Part shown: piece by piece, positions 22,832-58,255 of the stretch
Position numbering within the stretch: the stretch's first letter is position 1
Layout: each line of letters opens with the position of its first letter
Source of the DNA: Pagrus major
Taxonomy: Eukaryota; Chordata; Actinopteri; Spariformes; Sparidae
DNA length: 64,000 nucleotides
Reading direction: 5' to 3'
Assembly (NCBI RefSeq): GCF_040436345.1
Contig: NC_133221.1
Span: 24,081,165 to 24,145,164 of the forward strand
Notes under the pieces: model-generated
Told to the model about the DNA's origin: nothing
Database searches by the model: none
Seen by the model: only the letters and a program-made list of their open reading frames with translations
Program-made: the position numbers and the translations under genes

Positions 22832-25800
22832 TCACATCAAGCGCCTCTTCTTCTCTTTAGCCTTCTGTTTTCCCTTGTCTGTGTTACTGGCTTGTCTATA
22901 AATCTTCTTGGTGTCACACAGCAGGTTGTGAGCTCCTTTCTTGTGGCAAACGATGTGAACCAGCTTCAGGTTTTCCCTGGTGAACAGCAGGCAGTAGAAG
23001 TAGTTCAGGTTGATGTCAGTGCTCTTATGATTCTGCAGTGCTTCCAGCAGAGCAGGAATGACCGTCCTCTTCTTCTCAATCCTGGACACAAGATGAAGAA
23101 GAAATATTTTATTTTCTTCCAATTACTATTTCATGTAGCTGGGCTTGGTTTGCCCTTTGTGACAGTGAAATGCTTTTTGCTTTTGCTTTTACTCGGCTGC
23201 AGTGTCCAACCTGTGGTCCAGATTCCACGTGCTGAAGACGATCCTGCTCTCCTGGCTGCTGTAGGGGTTGATGGAGTGAAGAGACAGGCACTTGTCCTGG
23301 TCAAATGATCCCTGAGGAGGCAGCAACACAGTCAACAGCACATCTCTTTCTTTCAACGTCAAACTACAAGACATTTTTTGTCCTAGACTGTTATCATGGT
23401 TATATGGGAGTGCACAAGTAACACAACTGACCTCAGACACTGCGTACCGATTACAAAATGATTGCAATGTTAGAGGTTAGTGACTAGAGCAGACGCCAGA
23501 GCGTTCTTGTCACATTTTCCTATCAACACTTGTATATATTGTAGGTGTATATTTTCTTCCTGTAATACCTGGCAGGTAAACCATCCTTGCGGAGTACAGA
23601 GGCGATCTGGCTCCTCTTGAGTCCTGTCGAAGTAGCAGCCGTTGTACCTTGCTGTCTTCAGCATTTCCCCCAGGCACTCTGATGCTTTCTGAAACTCTGC
23701 CTTGACTTTAGCCTTCTGTATGGTTTTGGTGGCTTCACCCAACTGAGAACAGAGACCATAAACCAAGATGTTAGGTATTCTGCCAGACACTTGAGGATTC
23801 TTGAGTAAAAATAAGGAGTTTTACCTCCTTCATGTAGCCTCGTATCCTGCTTTCGCAGTTGAACTTCATGTAGGCGGACTTTGTCTTGAATCGAGTATCA
23901 ACACCTGAAATGAAACCCCACTCAACATTTAGTATACAAGTCATTCACTGGTAAATTAGCTGCAACATCTGCTACATATTGTACTGATTAGAAAATCATT
24001 TTCACAGTACAATCACGATTTGATGCAGGGATTTTGTTGACCAGGTTTCGGTGCAGGAACAGGTATTCAAAAGTAATCCACTTCACCACACTTGATTTTC
24101 AAATCCAAGAGTGTCAAGTCTAATAAATCTCAAGAGTATCTAGTGATTATCGCTTGTCTTGAAAGTCACCATCTGACTCATCTTGGTCCATATCCAGCTG
24201 CCATCCTGGCATTTCTTTGAGTTTGAATGCTATTTCAGCGCTGCAATATGTCATGCATCATGGAGGATAAAAAATACCTCTGCTCATTTCACTGGCTAAT
24301 AATAAAAGCTTCAGCCTTTGACCACTGACAGCTTGACACTGAATGAGATCAGAGAATCACTGGGAGCCCATTTGTTTACTGAAATATGTCCACAGTTTGG
24401 ACTGTCAGGTTTATTTTAACTCCAGATAACAGAAGTAGATGCATAAATAATGAAAAAAAGAGGGATTTAGAGAGACATACACAGCTGCCCAATTACGATG
24501 TGAACTGGATTTGGACAGAATTAATGCAACTGGAGAGATTTGTGACTCGAGCAGATACCAGAGTTTGGGGGCAAGGGGGTTTCAGAAGCTGTTAGATCAT
24601 TCAACCATCACTTCTAGTGGAGTATGGTGGTGCCTTGACTCAGACATCTGATGTTATGTGACATTATCATAACATAAGCCTGTATTCTGCCTGACGTGTG
24701 CAAATGATAAGAAGCTGATAACACATCACCCAGTTCTCAGATGACATGCCAAAGGTCTCAAGCTCAAGTCTAAAGCCTTGGTAGTGAGGTTGCAAAGTAG
24801 AGACTGGCTGATACTGGATTTTTGTGGCCAATATCAAAAGCTGGTGACAAATATATGTCATGGAGTGAAGGATATTTTACAGTTTAGGAATTAACTTTAA
24901 TGTCTAAAATGATATCAGTACAGTTAAACAGTTAACTTTGCTGGGAACCAAACGGATGTTTTCATATTAGCGCTACTGCTATATCTGCGAAAGGCTAATA
25001 TTGGCTGTTAATATCTGTTATCTGTACATGTGACAGTATGAACAATGTCTGATGGAACAAACACCAGACTGAGATTTTACTGATTTTACTATTCCTCCAA
25101 GTATTGCTGCAGAGGGCAAAAAATGTGAAGTTTGCAGTAAGGGCACCACGACTGTAGAATTTCCTGACCCTGTCTATTCAATTTTGTGATACAGTATCTT
25201 TCCTTCCTTTATTAGTTCACATTCTGCACAACATAAAGGTAATTTAACATGGTCAGCACTCAATGAGATGACTGTGTTGGTGCTGGTGAGATCACGGCAG
25301 AAAAAGTTCTGTTAATTTGTATTCAAAACTTTCTGCCGTTGCTCCTGTCATATGTTGGGAGTCTGTTATCAAAATGGAATAATTTGGCATGTAATAATAA
25401 TGTAAAAAGTATGTTATTACAACATATTAGAAAAATAATATGATCTTACATCAAAAATATTGTGTTTTAACATGAAAAGGACCTCCTTAGAAAAGAGCAT
25501 TTTCGTGATTTTGTGGCAGCACCATTTTGCTGTACATTAGACTTTGTACCTTTGAACCAGTCCTCATCCTCCTCTCTTCTCTCCAGCTCTGATTTGTCGT
25601 CCAGGTTCAGCAGCAGGTCAGTCAGGATTTTCTGCTTCTTAGGAGCCTGCTCATCAGACAGGAGCCCTCTCGCCGCTTCAATGAGGCGATCGCTGTGCAG
25701 GTCTGTGCTCAGTAACTGACCAATGTCATACACAACTGAAATTAGAGGCACAGGTTTTTATAATGGTTAGACAGCAACACTATTTAGGTTTACACTCACA

Positions 25801-27910
25801 GTATGTGTGGTCAGGAAGACGTACACGAACACAAGTTTTCTTGGTTTTTTTTTAATGGTGTATGATTCACCTCCTCCACTCCATGCCTGATCTCTGGAGA
25901 GAAGAACAAGTTCAGTGTTGTTCGGCAGAGTCTGGAAGAATTCCTCTGTCACGTTTGTCCCATCAGCGTACAAACAAACATATGCACCAGAAAGTGGCAA
26001 CTGGAAATAAGAGAGACAAAAAATTATACAATATCAAGAATAATATCTTATTTTTCTTTCTTATTTACTACAGTAATACAATATGTTCTTACTCATTATT
26101 TGTGACATGTTAAAAATCTATTAAATTCAATAAGATGTTTATAACCTAACAAAAAGTTGGCCCAAATTACATTTTCTTTCTTTTTCTCCCAAAAAGGTGT
26201 GGACTGTCCAGAAGTGGGGACAGGCCTGGGCTACTATCAGCTGTATTCTCATGAAAGATGTTTTACGATCATACATACATACAACACATAATGTGCAGAC
26301 AATCTGGAGACAGAATGACAGAAAAAATATGGTCATCTGGATATTTCTTCTTAGTAGTTCCTGTTGTTCTCTTCACAGAGGTATCTATGACACAGTTTGT
26401 TCAGATTCACTTTGTACATTTATCTTACATATCTTGTGTTATGGTACAGTGAGTTTAATCAATGTCTTAATGAAGATGAACTGTAATGGCTACTATCTCT
26501 GAAACACACTTTATCATATGGTATGATTAATTCAAAAGGAACAAGTTTAAAATGATCTTTTCTATGAATGAAAACATCTGCTGTGACACATTACATTTAT
26601 CCACACTGGTCTAGGCTAATGTATTGTATGGAGCTCTAATGTATTGTATGGAGCTCTAACGTACTGTATGGAGCTCTAATGTATTGTATGGAGCTCTAAT
26701 GTATTGTATGGAGCTCTAATGTACTGTATGGAGCTCTAATGTATTGTATGGAGCTCTAATGTAATGTATGGAGCTCTAATGTATTGTATGGAGCTCTAAT
26801 GTAATGTATGGAGCTCTAATGTATTGTATGGAGCTCTAATGTAATGTATGGAGCTCTAATGTAATGTATGGAGCTCTAATGTATTGTATGGAGCTCTAAT
26901 GTAATGTATGGAGCTCTAATGTAATGTATGGAGCTCTAATGTATTGTATGGAGCTCTAATGTATTGTATGGAGCTCTAATGTAATGTATGGAGCTCTAAT
27001 GTACTGTATGGAGCTCTAATGTAATGTATGGAGCTCTAATGTACTGTATGGAGCTCTAATGTAATGTATGGAGCTCTAATGTAATGTATGGAGCTCTAAT
27101 GTATTGTATGGAGCTCTAATGTACTGTATGGAGCTCTAATGTAATGTATGGAGCTCTAATGTATTGTATGGAGCTCTAATGTATTGTATGGAGCTCTAAT
27201 GTAATGTATGGAGCTCTAATGTACTGTATGGAGCTCTAATGTAATGTATGGAGCTCTAATGTATTGTATGGAGCTCTAATGTACTGTATGGAGCTCTAAT
27301 GTAATGTATGGAGCTCTAATGTAATGTATGGAGCTCTTCAACTTTGATCTATTTGTGATGGATGCACTTTTTTTTTTTCTAATCATCTGTAAGCTGCTTC
27401 CTCTCTGGCCTCTGCTGTAATGTTCCTGGGTATAAATAAAGTTTAATCTTATATTATATGCTGATAACTGTGTCAGGAACATGTTAGCATATCTATCTTT
27501 TTCAAGGTGAAGACGGTCCCGGGCAGGACGAAACCTACAGCGGTACTTCTATAAGGTTACGGAGCAGTATTTAACAGCTAAAGTAACGTGTGACAACATT
27601 AAAAAATGTGTTCACAGCACCCTGAAATGTTCACAAGTAAAGCAGCTAGCAACTATAACAACTTTATGTTTCTTTTGTTACCCAGCAGTGTTGACTTTTC
27701 TTTTTTAACATATCCTCGAGGGAGAGAAAGCGGAACCGGGCGGTAACTTCTGTCAAAAACAAACCAGAAGACAAAATAAGGGCTCACCTGTAATAATTTG
27801 CAGCCCTTTTTGAGCAACTCTTTCACATCTTTTGCGGCAACTCCGTACTTTCTGCTCCCACCGCAACTCCTAATTTTCACAGGTTTCTGTTTGTTGAAGA
27901 GTCCAAACAT
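22832..27910 (-). CDS. DNA fragmentation factor subunit beta / caspase-activated DNase (DFFB, CAD)
   Basis: Seen: seven exons, in transcript order 27788-27910, 25871-26000, 25550-25735, 23825-23904, 23569-23742, 23211-23311 and 22832-23081, with matching phases and GT-AG borders, giving 347 residues (human about 338). The N-terminal CIDE-N domain covers about residues 4-85 (KPVKIRS, KKGCKLLQLPLSGAYVCLY, DGTNVTEEFF, NNTELVLL). The middle dimerisation region has DEQAPKKQKILTDLL, and the C-terminal nuclease domain has YNGCYFDR, LCTPQGWFTCQ, LHSINPYSSQESRI, FSTWNLDH, and LVHIVCHKKGAH. The His/Asp residues of the His-Me nuclease centre are present (H243, D263, H264, H307, H311, H316). A lysine-rich tail forms a nuclear localisation signal. 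Known: DFFB is held inactive by DFFA/ICAD and, after caspase-3 cleavage of that partner, makes nucleosomal DNA ladders. The gene looks intact. Intron 1 holds a large minisatellite. Confidence 0.96.
23905..25549 (-). other. dffb intron 3 with degenerate repeat
   Basis: This is the 1.6 kb intron between exon 3 (ending in WFK plus one base) and exon 4 (VDTRFKTKSAY). The part around 24800-25060 has ACTGGCTGATACTGG, TGGCCAATATC and GGCTAATATTGGCTG, which resembles the GATA-rich dispersed repeats of fish, but edges could not be fixed. Confidence 0.4.
26621..27340. repeat. 20-bp minisatellite, 36 units, in dffb intron 1
   Basis: Exactly 36 head-to-tail units of gtaNtgtatggagctctaat. The period is strictly 20 bp with no indel across 720 bp. 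Variation is almost limited to the fourth base: T in 14 units, A in 15 and C in 7. The second unit ends in TAAC and the last in TTCA. The first seven units carry only T or C, and A appears from the eighth onward. Every unit contains the palindrome GAGCTC. It lies wholly inside dffb intron 1 (26001-27787), 620 bp upstream (in transcript terms) of exon 2. Confidence 0.99.
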
Positions 27911-28010
27911 TGTTTAACGCTGTTTTCAGTTTGTACCTACCGCTTCCGTCTTCTTCCTCGTCAGGCAGTCTACACGAGGCGGTGCTGTGCTGCTGCCCCC
28001 TAGTGTTCAT

Positions 28011-28020
28011 CTTCCGCCAT
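28011..28020 (-). promoter_or_regulatory. YY1/ETS-like element upstream of dffb
   Basis: On the minus strand this reads ATGGCGGAAG, about 100 bp upstream of the dffb start codon. It combines the YY1 core ATGGCGG with an ETS-type CGGAAG. Such elements often mark TATA-less vertebrate promoters. This is an inference from the motif and position. Confidence 0.45.
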
Positions 28021-29188
28021 TGTCTTTGTTTGACAGGAAGCTGCTGAGTATGACTTCTGTCAGTGTTAACATTGATAAAAAGTACTATTAAGCAGGCAGG
28101 ACTGCCCCCAGTCAGAGTATTATTATAATAATGATTTATTGTTAGTATTATATGAATGAACAGCATTTCAATGCTGTAGATGGAAGCTACCATTTTATTT
28201 TATAGCAAAGTAGAAGTACAAACTATCAGGAAATGGTACTTGAGTAAATACAGGCTGGTAATGCCGTATGTTATTGCATGTAAGACAGAACAACTAGGAG
28301 GCAAAGATTATCTTTTCAAGTTCTTCCTTTGAGTCACCCCCAGTGCCTGATGTTTATGAAAGAAAAGTGTTGGTGAGGTACTAGAAATTCCATAAGGATA
28401 AATAAATCTAGGAGGAACCAATCATATAACAGTGCCCTGAACCTAAAGCTTTAAGAGAGCTGAGAAATGGCCTCAACTTTTTTTTAAAAATCTTAACTTC
28501 TTGACTGTGTGAAGGGCATCTCCTGAATTATCTGTAATATCTATTTTGAGCATGTACAGCAATACCCATCCATCCTTGGCTGAATTTGACATTTTGGGAG
28601 ATTGTCTCTAATAGGGATACACTCAGTTGCAGCCAGGCCAGCCATTTCACACAGCTATTGATTGCACCCCCTCTGAGTCCCAGACAAGGACCATTAAGTG
28701 AAAAGTGACAAATAAGGTCTGAACATTATCCTCCTATTGTCTCAAACTTGACAAACATGATTAAATATTTAAACTTATATTGGCTGTACTACTTATATCA
28801 CTACCACTGATATAAACAGTTATATTCATAATCTATTTAAAGTAATTATTCATTATTATAAGCCTGAACTGTGGAGTATGAGATGGCCTGACACTTCCAT
28901 GAAAGACCGTGGGTTCTACTGGGGACCTGCATGGCAACGTGAGCATTACCATAGTAACTGATGCAGCGCGATGGGAAATACCAAATGAAAGGTGTACAGG
29001 TTTAAAGACAACGGTTGCAAAATCTTGTTTAGATGTTCAATTTGGGAATAAAGCAATTATTTGCATAAATACCTTCTTCATTCGTTACATTCTGACTATT
29101 TGTATTAATCTTTTCACCCATGGATACTCTTGGTGAAGTCGTTGATTTACCCGGCAACCCCTCCGCTGAAGTAGTAGAATCCGATTTC
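28021..29188. other. intergenic interval between divergent dffb and nphp4
   Basis: About 1.4 kb separates the start codons of dffb (minus) and nphp4 (plus). No other gene was recognised. The two ends carry YY1-like elements pointing outward, so this may hold two separate promoters rather than a single shared one. Confidence 0.5.
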
Positions 29189-29199
29189 AATATGGCGGC
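29189..29199 (+). promoter_or_regulatory. YY1-like element upstream of nphp4
   Basis: AATATGGCGGC matches the YY1 consensus AANATGGCGGC, about 160 bp before the nphp4 start codon on the coding strand. YY1 sites of this type sit at or just after transcription starts of housekeeping genes. The ATG inside it opens a frame of only eight codons (MAAAALKI), so if transcribed it would be a short upstream reading frame. Confidence 0.5.
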
Positions 29200-29350
29200 T
29201 GCAGCTTTGAAAATCTGAACGGGCAGAAAATAATATTTACATGAATAACTTTGTTGTACGCTGCATTTATACATGTATACGTTTTGTACAATTCAATTGT
29301 CATTTCTCTGTTGACCAGAGAATATGGTGAAGACAGAAGATATATCAACC

Positions 29351-53024
<23,674 letters not shown>

Positions 53025-56000
53025 GTAAGGACCTTTTTTATATACGGAGTATTGCAAGTATCTATTAGGTCTATCCACATACATGTACTGTGGCCCTCTT
53101 ATTATATTGTTTGTGGATATGTGGGGCTCTCAAGCATTTATTTTCTGGCCAGTATAACCACGTTTCCAACAAGCAGTCATGATAAGCCCAGTTCAGTTTA
53201 GTTCCTTACACATTAGAATGGATGTTTTTGCAATTCCATTTGCAAACGTTACCATGGTGATACCAGCAGAAACACAATTCTAAATGCTGCAGCTTCTCCA
53301 GACCAGAAATGTCTTGGTGGCCAGTTGTTTCCCAACTGCTGGAAAAAGTTAAGGGTGGTTGGCCCCGAAGCCACAGTAACAACCAAGCTGATATTTAAAA
53401 GTACTATAAGTGGGGGAAACACAAAACAGATCTAGGGGTTTAGGTACATTTTAGCAGGGTTTTGCATGCCATTACAAGGCTTAGGTGCAGCACCCAAGCT
53501 GTTTTGGGCACCACCTATACCAAACAAATATTAAATCAATGTGGAGAACATCAAAACCACCTTATGGGCAAACTAATGGTTGTAGGTAGTCCCCAGTGGA
53601 CGTCTTTAGAAAGTTTTATCACAATCATCTTTATTTATCATCTTTATTTGGGTGAAAGCCCCCAAACTCTCCACCAATTATGTGCATATAAGCCTTCCCC
53701 AACCCACCCAGAAAATATTGTGTAGCTACAGGCTTAAAGCGTACTATACAAAAGTGTTTTGTGGAAATGTGGTTGTCCCATACCAGTGATTCACTAACAC
53801 TTCATACAGTCTGAAGCCATTATGTCATCAGGTGTAACCTTTAGAGACTGTAATCCATAAAGGACTAGCTCTGCGGTGTCAATTTTTCTTGGCAGAGAAT
53901 TATATCTTTATAGATGTCACAACTATCACATAGTAAAATGATCCAGTATCAGAGTGCTGGCTTATGCTAAAGTAAAGTGGATGAATAGCAAACCATTTAA
54001 CTTATCTAACCCAGCTCAACTGGCACCACCATCCTAAGGTCTCGCTGACTTATAAAAACTCCCAGCACAAACTTTATGAGGGAAAACAAAATGAATACTG
54101 AAACTCATGAGGTGTGCCGTAGGTGCTGCTAGAAAACAATAAAATGGGCAGTATGGGCAATGAAATGAGAAGAAGAAAACATAAGATAAAGAAAACATCA
54201 TTCGTAAGAAGATATCAGCAGTCACTGTGTGGATCTACTTGCTTGATTGATTGATTTTATATATGGATATAGAGGACAATGAATTAGAGGGATAACATGC
54301 AAAAATGAGACCACTTGTCTCCAACATGGCCCCCGATGAGAGAATAGCACATAACATCCACAGTATGAAATGACACAAAGATGGGTTCTCTGTCAAATGT
54401 CTGGATTGTCTAAAGTGTAGGTCAGTCTGCTTTTAGCTTGATATGAAAGTATTCTCAGAGAGCCACGGTCAACATATTACTGGGCATCACATGTTTTCTG
54501 TAAAGGCCAGTTGTAGTTATTTTTGTGGTTGACTTTTTAACTATATTTTTCAAAGATCCTTTAGCCCTTCATGATACCTTACAATTACATATACAGCAGG
54601 TAATAAAGAAAGTTTTTGCCTATAATTGAATGAATGAATGTAACTGGATCTCCTTGCTGGAAGTTGTCAGTTTGGTTTCTTCTTCTGGCATTGAGTGAGA
54701 GTTGTTTTGGGGAATTCACAACTAATGAATGGATTATCTTTAAATATTAGACGAACATCAGTTTAGCAGCTGAAAACACGTCTCCTTAAATTATTGAGTT
54801 AGCTACTGAAGCTCAGGGTTGGTCTAGATATGTCCTCACTTGGCCTGAAAACCAAAGCTATGAATTACAAAACACGGTGGTGCCTCACAGTATGAATAAC
54901 ACTGTGCCCAGTGAGAGCCAGAGTTCCTGTCTTGGCTATCATGTCACATGAATATTAGAAAACCTTCTCTCAAACTGACTTTTATGCTCGCTGAATTATT
55001 AACTACATGGCTGTTGTTTAGTGGAACACTGCTATTTTGTTTTAAGAGCCATTTTGCTGCCACTGTTGCTGTTGCTCTTTTATGGTCAGAAACCTTTTCC
55101 ATTTCTTAATACCTCTTTATTCTCATTCACTGTGACAGGGACACCCAGTCTCTGTATCTGCTGCTTCATGTGAGGCATTTTGAGTTTGAATTTCTGAAGT
55201 GACACAAGTATCTAAAACTGCTTTGTGCTGGAGTGAAATAAGTACATTTCCATCTAGCGGTCATTCATGTCTGGTTGTGTAAAATAATTATAATAAGAAA
55301 ACATGCCCTGGAGGCTAACATCATTTTTATTCTTCATTCATTACAAATTCGACATTATTCAGTTTCCCCGACTTTGTTTTTGAAAATACTGTAGCTCAAG
55401 ATAGAAGAGTAGTACCTTCATTAATTCTTGATGTGTTACAAATGAAGCTCGGGTTAAAAGTTGAATAGAATAAAATTGAATGAATTTAAACTATAAGTGG
55501 CTGTATTTCCACATCTACCAAGTAATGGCAAGAATCACACGCCATTGAAAATCAATGAATTGTGCTTCCCTATAGTCCTAAACCAAGCAGCTGGCTTAAG
55601 ATATAGTTCTAAAATAGACACAGACAGTTAGAGCATGTGGTTCTGTTTGTACTACAGAGGGTGTCTGCATACATAGACGTGTTAATGGCATGTTTTATCT
55701 CTGTGGTCATTAATTTTGGGCTTGACGCGCATGTCATGAGCATGGATAGATGCTGAATTGCAGCCTGCACTGACATGGACACTGTAAATTAAGCTTTGGG
55801 GAGCACTAATTGATTCATTTTTCATCAAGGAACAGAAGTAAGTTATGCTTTAAAGCTTATTAATGATGCCAGTTGTTAGATTTCTGAAACATTTTCATGT
55901 GGTCCTGCAGGTATGGAGATTCAGCCCCAAACTTTCCTCTGCAGAGGCTGGGATCTATTGTTATTTGACATGTTTGATTTATGGCGTTGTTTCTTGTTTT

Positions 56001-56094
56001 TTGTACGTTCAAGCTATCTCTATAACAACTGAATGCACCACAGCACCAGACTAACACATACAGTAAAATATGAAACTAACCGCAAGGGGTAGGA

Positions 56095-56650
56095 ATCATA
56101 GAGTAACTCGTGATACAATACTATCACAATACATTGCCCACTTTAACAATGGTATTGAAATACAGCAATTCTGCCATACTTTATTTTTTTTTCATACTTT
56201 TTTTATTTATTGCAAGACAATAATCTACGGTCCATCACAGTGTCTGTGAGTAGTAAGTAGGAAGTAGGAAGAAAATATATCCCACAAAAGGCAAAAGGCA
56301 GGAATTCTGTATTTATTCACTGTATTGTGTCAGTTTCCAGGAATTTAAAAGAAGTGAAATTAAACAGTGTGGGAAAAAAAAATATCACAGAATGAAACAG
56401 ACAGACAGGCAAGTACTGACTGCCAATTCTCAGTGTCAATGTCATGTCATCATCTCAATGTAAAATAGCCATTCACAGGCAAAAGGCAACTGCCAGAAAG
56501 CAGAACAGTTCTGGAGTTTAAATTAAGTTTACAGAAGTTTATACCACAAGGAGTTTTAGGGGAATCTGTAAAGAGCGACTGCATGTTTTACATATAGATA
56601 ACGTATTGCAATACGAAGTGATACAATATATTGCTGTATCGATATTTTGT
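56095..56650. repeat. degenerate dispersed repeat, possible
   Basis: The left part has GTGATACAATACTATCACAA, then TACATTGCCC. The right part has GTGATACAATATATTGCTGT, then ATCGATATTTTGTCCCACC. These phrases are typical of eroded, widely spread fish elements. The two ends share GTGATACAATA as a direct rather than inverted repeat, so the class is unclear. Confidence 0.4.
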
Positions 56651-58104
56651 CCCACCCATTCTCACCAAATGACATTGACCACTTGCAAGTGACAGTGTGC
56701 TGTATTGTGTTAAGGCTTGTATTGGTCTAAGACAGAGTTTTAAAACTCTCTAAAGTTATCACAGTGGCACTGTTAATCTTTTGTTTTTTAATGAATTAAT
56801 ACAGTTCTAAGTAATCTACCAGGATGGTTGCTTATATTTAATTAGCCGGCACAGTGTGTTGTCAGATGATGTTGCATTGCACAAGCAAGGTTCAATATTT
56901 TTCTGGATAACTGTTTTTTTTGTCCGTGGGCCTCCCTCTGCGTTGGGACCCCTGCTGTGGCCACGGTGTTTTTATTGAATGAGGAGGCTGTGTTTTTTAA
57001 TGCAGTGCAAATGTTGGTGTAAACATGATCTAAACGGCTCCCAGTTTGTCTGAGGCAGCCTCATAGACATAGCTTGAAGCCAGACTGAGCATCTATGAGG
57101 GTCTGTTTTGAAAGTAACTAGTGTAAGAAACATGAGATATGGATTTTGCCATCTATTAAAATGCCCAACCCGGGCCATAACAACTTTGAAGCATTTTGTA
57201 GATTCTGTGCTATTCTAAAAAACTTGTTGAAAGAAGCCAATGTTTACTGCCAGGCTATAGACTAGCATGTACTAGTATTTGATGCCTTAAACCTGGATGT
57301 GCTTCCATTGCATCTTTAGCACTATGTTATGTATGCTGTGTACATAGTGTATGATCTTTCCTGGTGGTTGTAGAGCAAACAAACCTGAGTCCTATCATTT
57401 ACACCCTGGCACTTATTTTCCCTTCCAAGGCCAGCAATTGTGCTCTACCCTCTGGAGTACTGGGGTAGGTCAGTATTCATTCCACTGTTTGCAGTGCAGA
57501 TTGTAGTCTTTGTCTTCACACTCCACTGACAATTGTTTGCTGCATTACAACATGTGGCAAGATACATTTGATACACTTTTTGCATGAAAAATGTTTTGAC
57601 TGGGTTCCTCTCACAGTTGCAACAAAGACTACCATCAGTGGACTTTGTTTACTTTGTGGTTGACAGGTTGGGTCAAACTGGACATTGTGATTTCATGTTA
57701 TGAATCTAAAACTACTGTTAGTGGAAACATTTATTGGATTTGTAACTATGTTTTAAAGAAACAATCATATAGTTTTTTCATTGTTATCATATAGTTTCTG
57801 GAAAAATAAAGGGATTGTAAAGCTATTATGGTTCATCCTTTGGTGACCATTAAATGTCTGTACAAAAATCTTGTGGTAATTATCTGACAGTTAAGATATT
57901 TCACTCTTGACCAAAGTGGTGGATGAGACAGCGGTCATTGCCATCCCTTAGAGCCCAGCTTCTAGAGTTTCTAGAAGCACATTGTTTCCTCTACTGATGT
58001 CATATTGTTTTGCCTGTGTGATGTTGAGTTTGTTTTTAAAACATCCTTTAGTACACACTAAAACCCCTTTTGGATGCACACACACACATGCACGCACACT
58101 CCAG

Positions 58105-58255
58105 AGGTAGACCGGGTTTTCCATTTATTGCAGGGTCGGTGGTTTGATCCGCTGCTCTGCCTGTCCATTTTTAAAAGTGCTCTTGAGCAAGACACGAAAC
58201 CCAGAACCTGTGTGAATGAGAGGCAAATTGCAAAGCGCTTTGTCTGAAACCATCT
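58105..58255 (+). mobile_element. tRNA-derived SINE-like remnant
   Basis: The segment has GCAGGGTCGGTGGTTTGATC (resembling a tRNA B-box region, GGTTTGATCC), then CTTGAGCAAGACACGAAACC, GTGTGAATGAGAGGC and GCAAAGCGCTTTG. These phrases occur in this order in common fish SINEs. The A-box end is decayed or missing. Confidence 0.5.

Noticed and set aside
26621..27340. Regular repeats considered as a CRISPR array
   Set aside because: The units are directly tandem with no spacers, and the sequence is a vertebrate intron; it is a minisatellite.
55130..55205. Possible fifth nphp4 exon (frame TPSLYLLLHVRHFEFEFLK)
   Set aside because: It does not resemble the expected NPHP4 continuation and ends in a stop without a donor.
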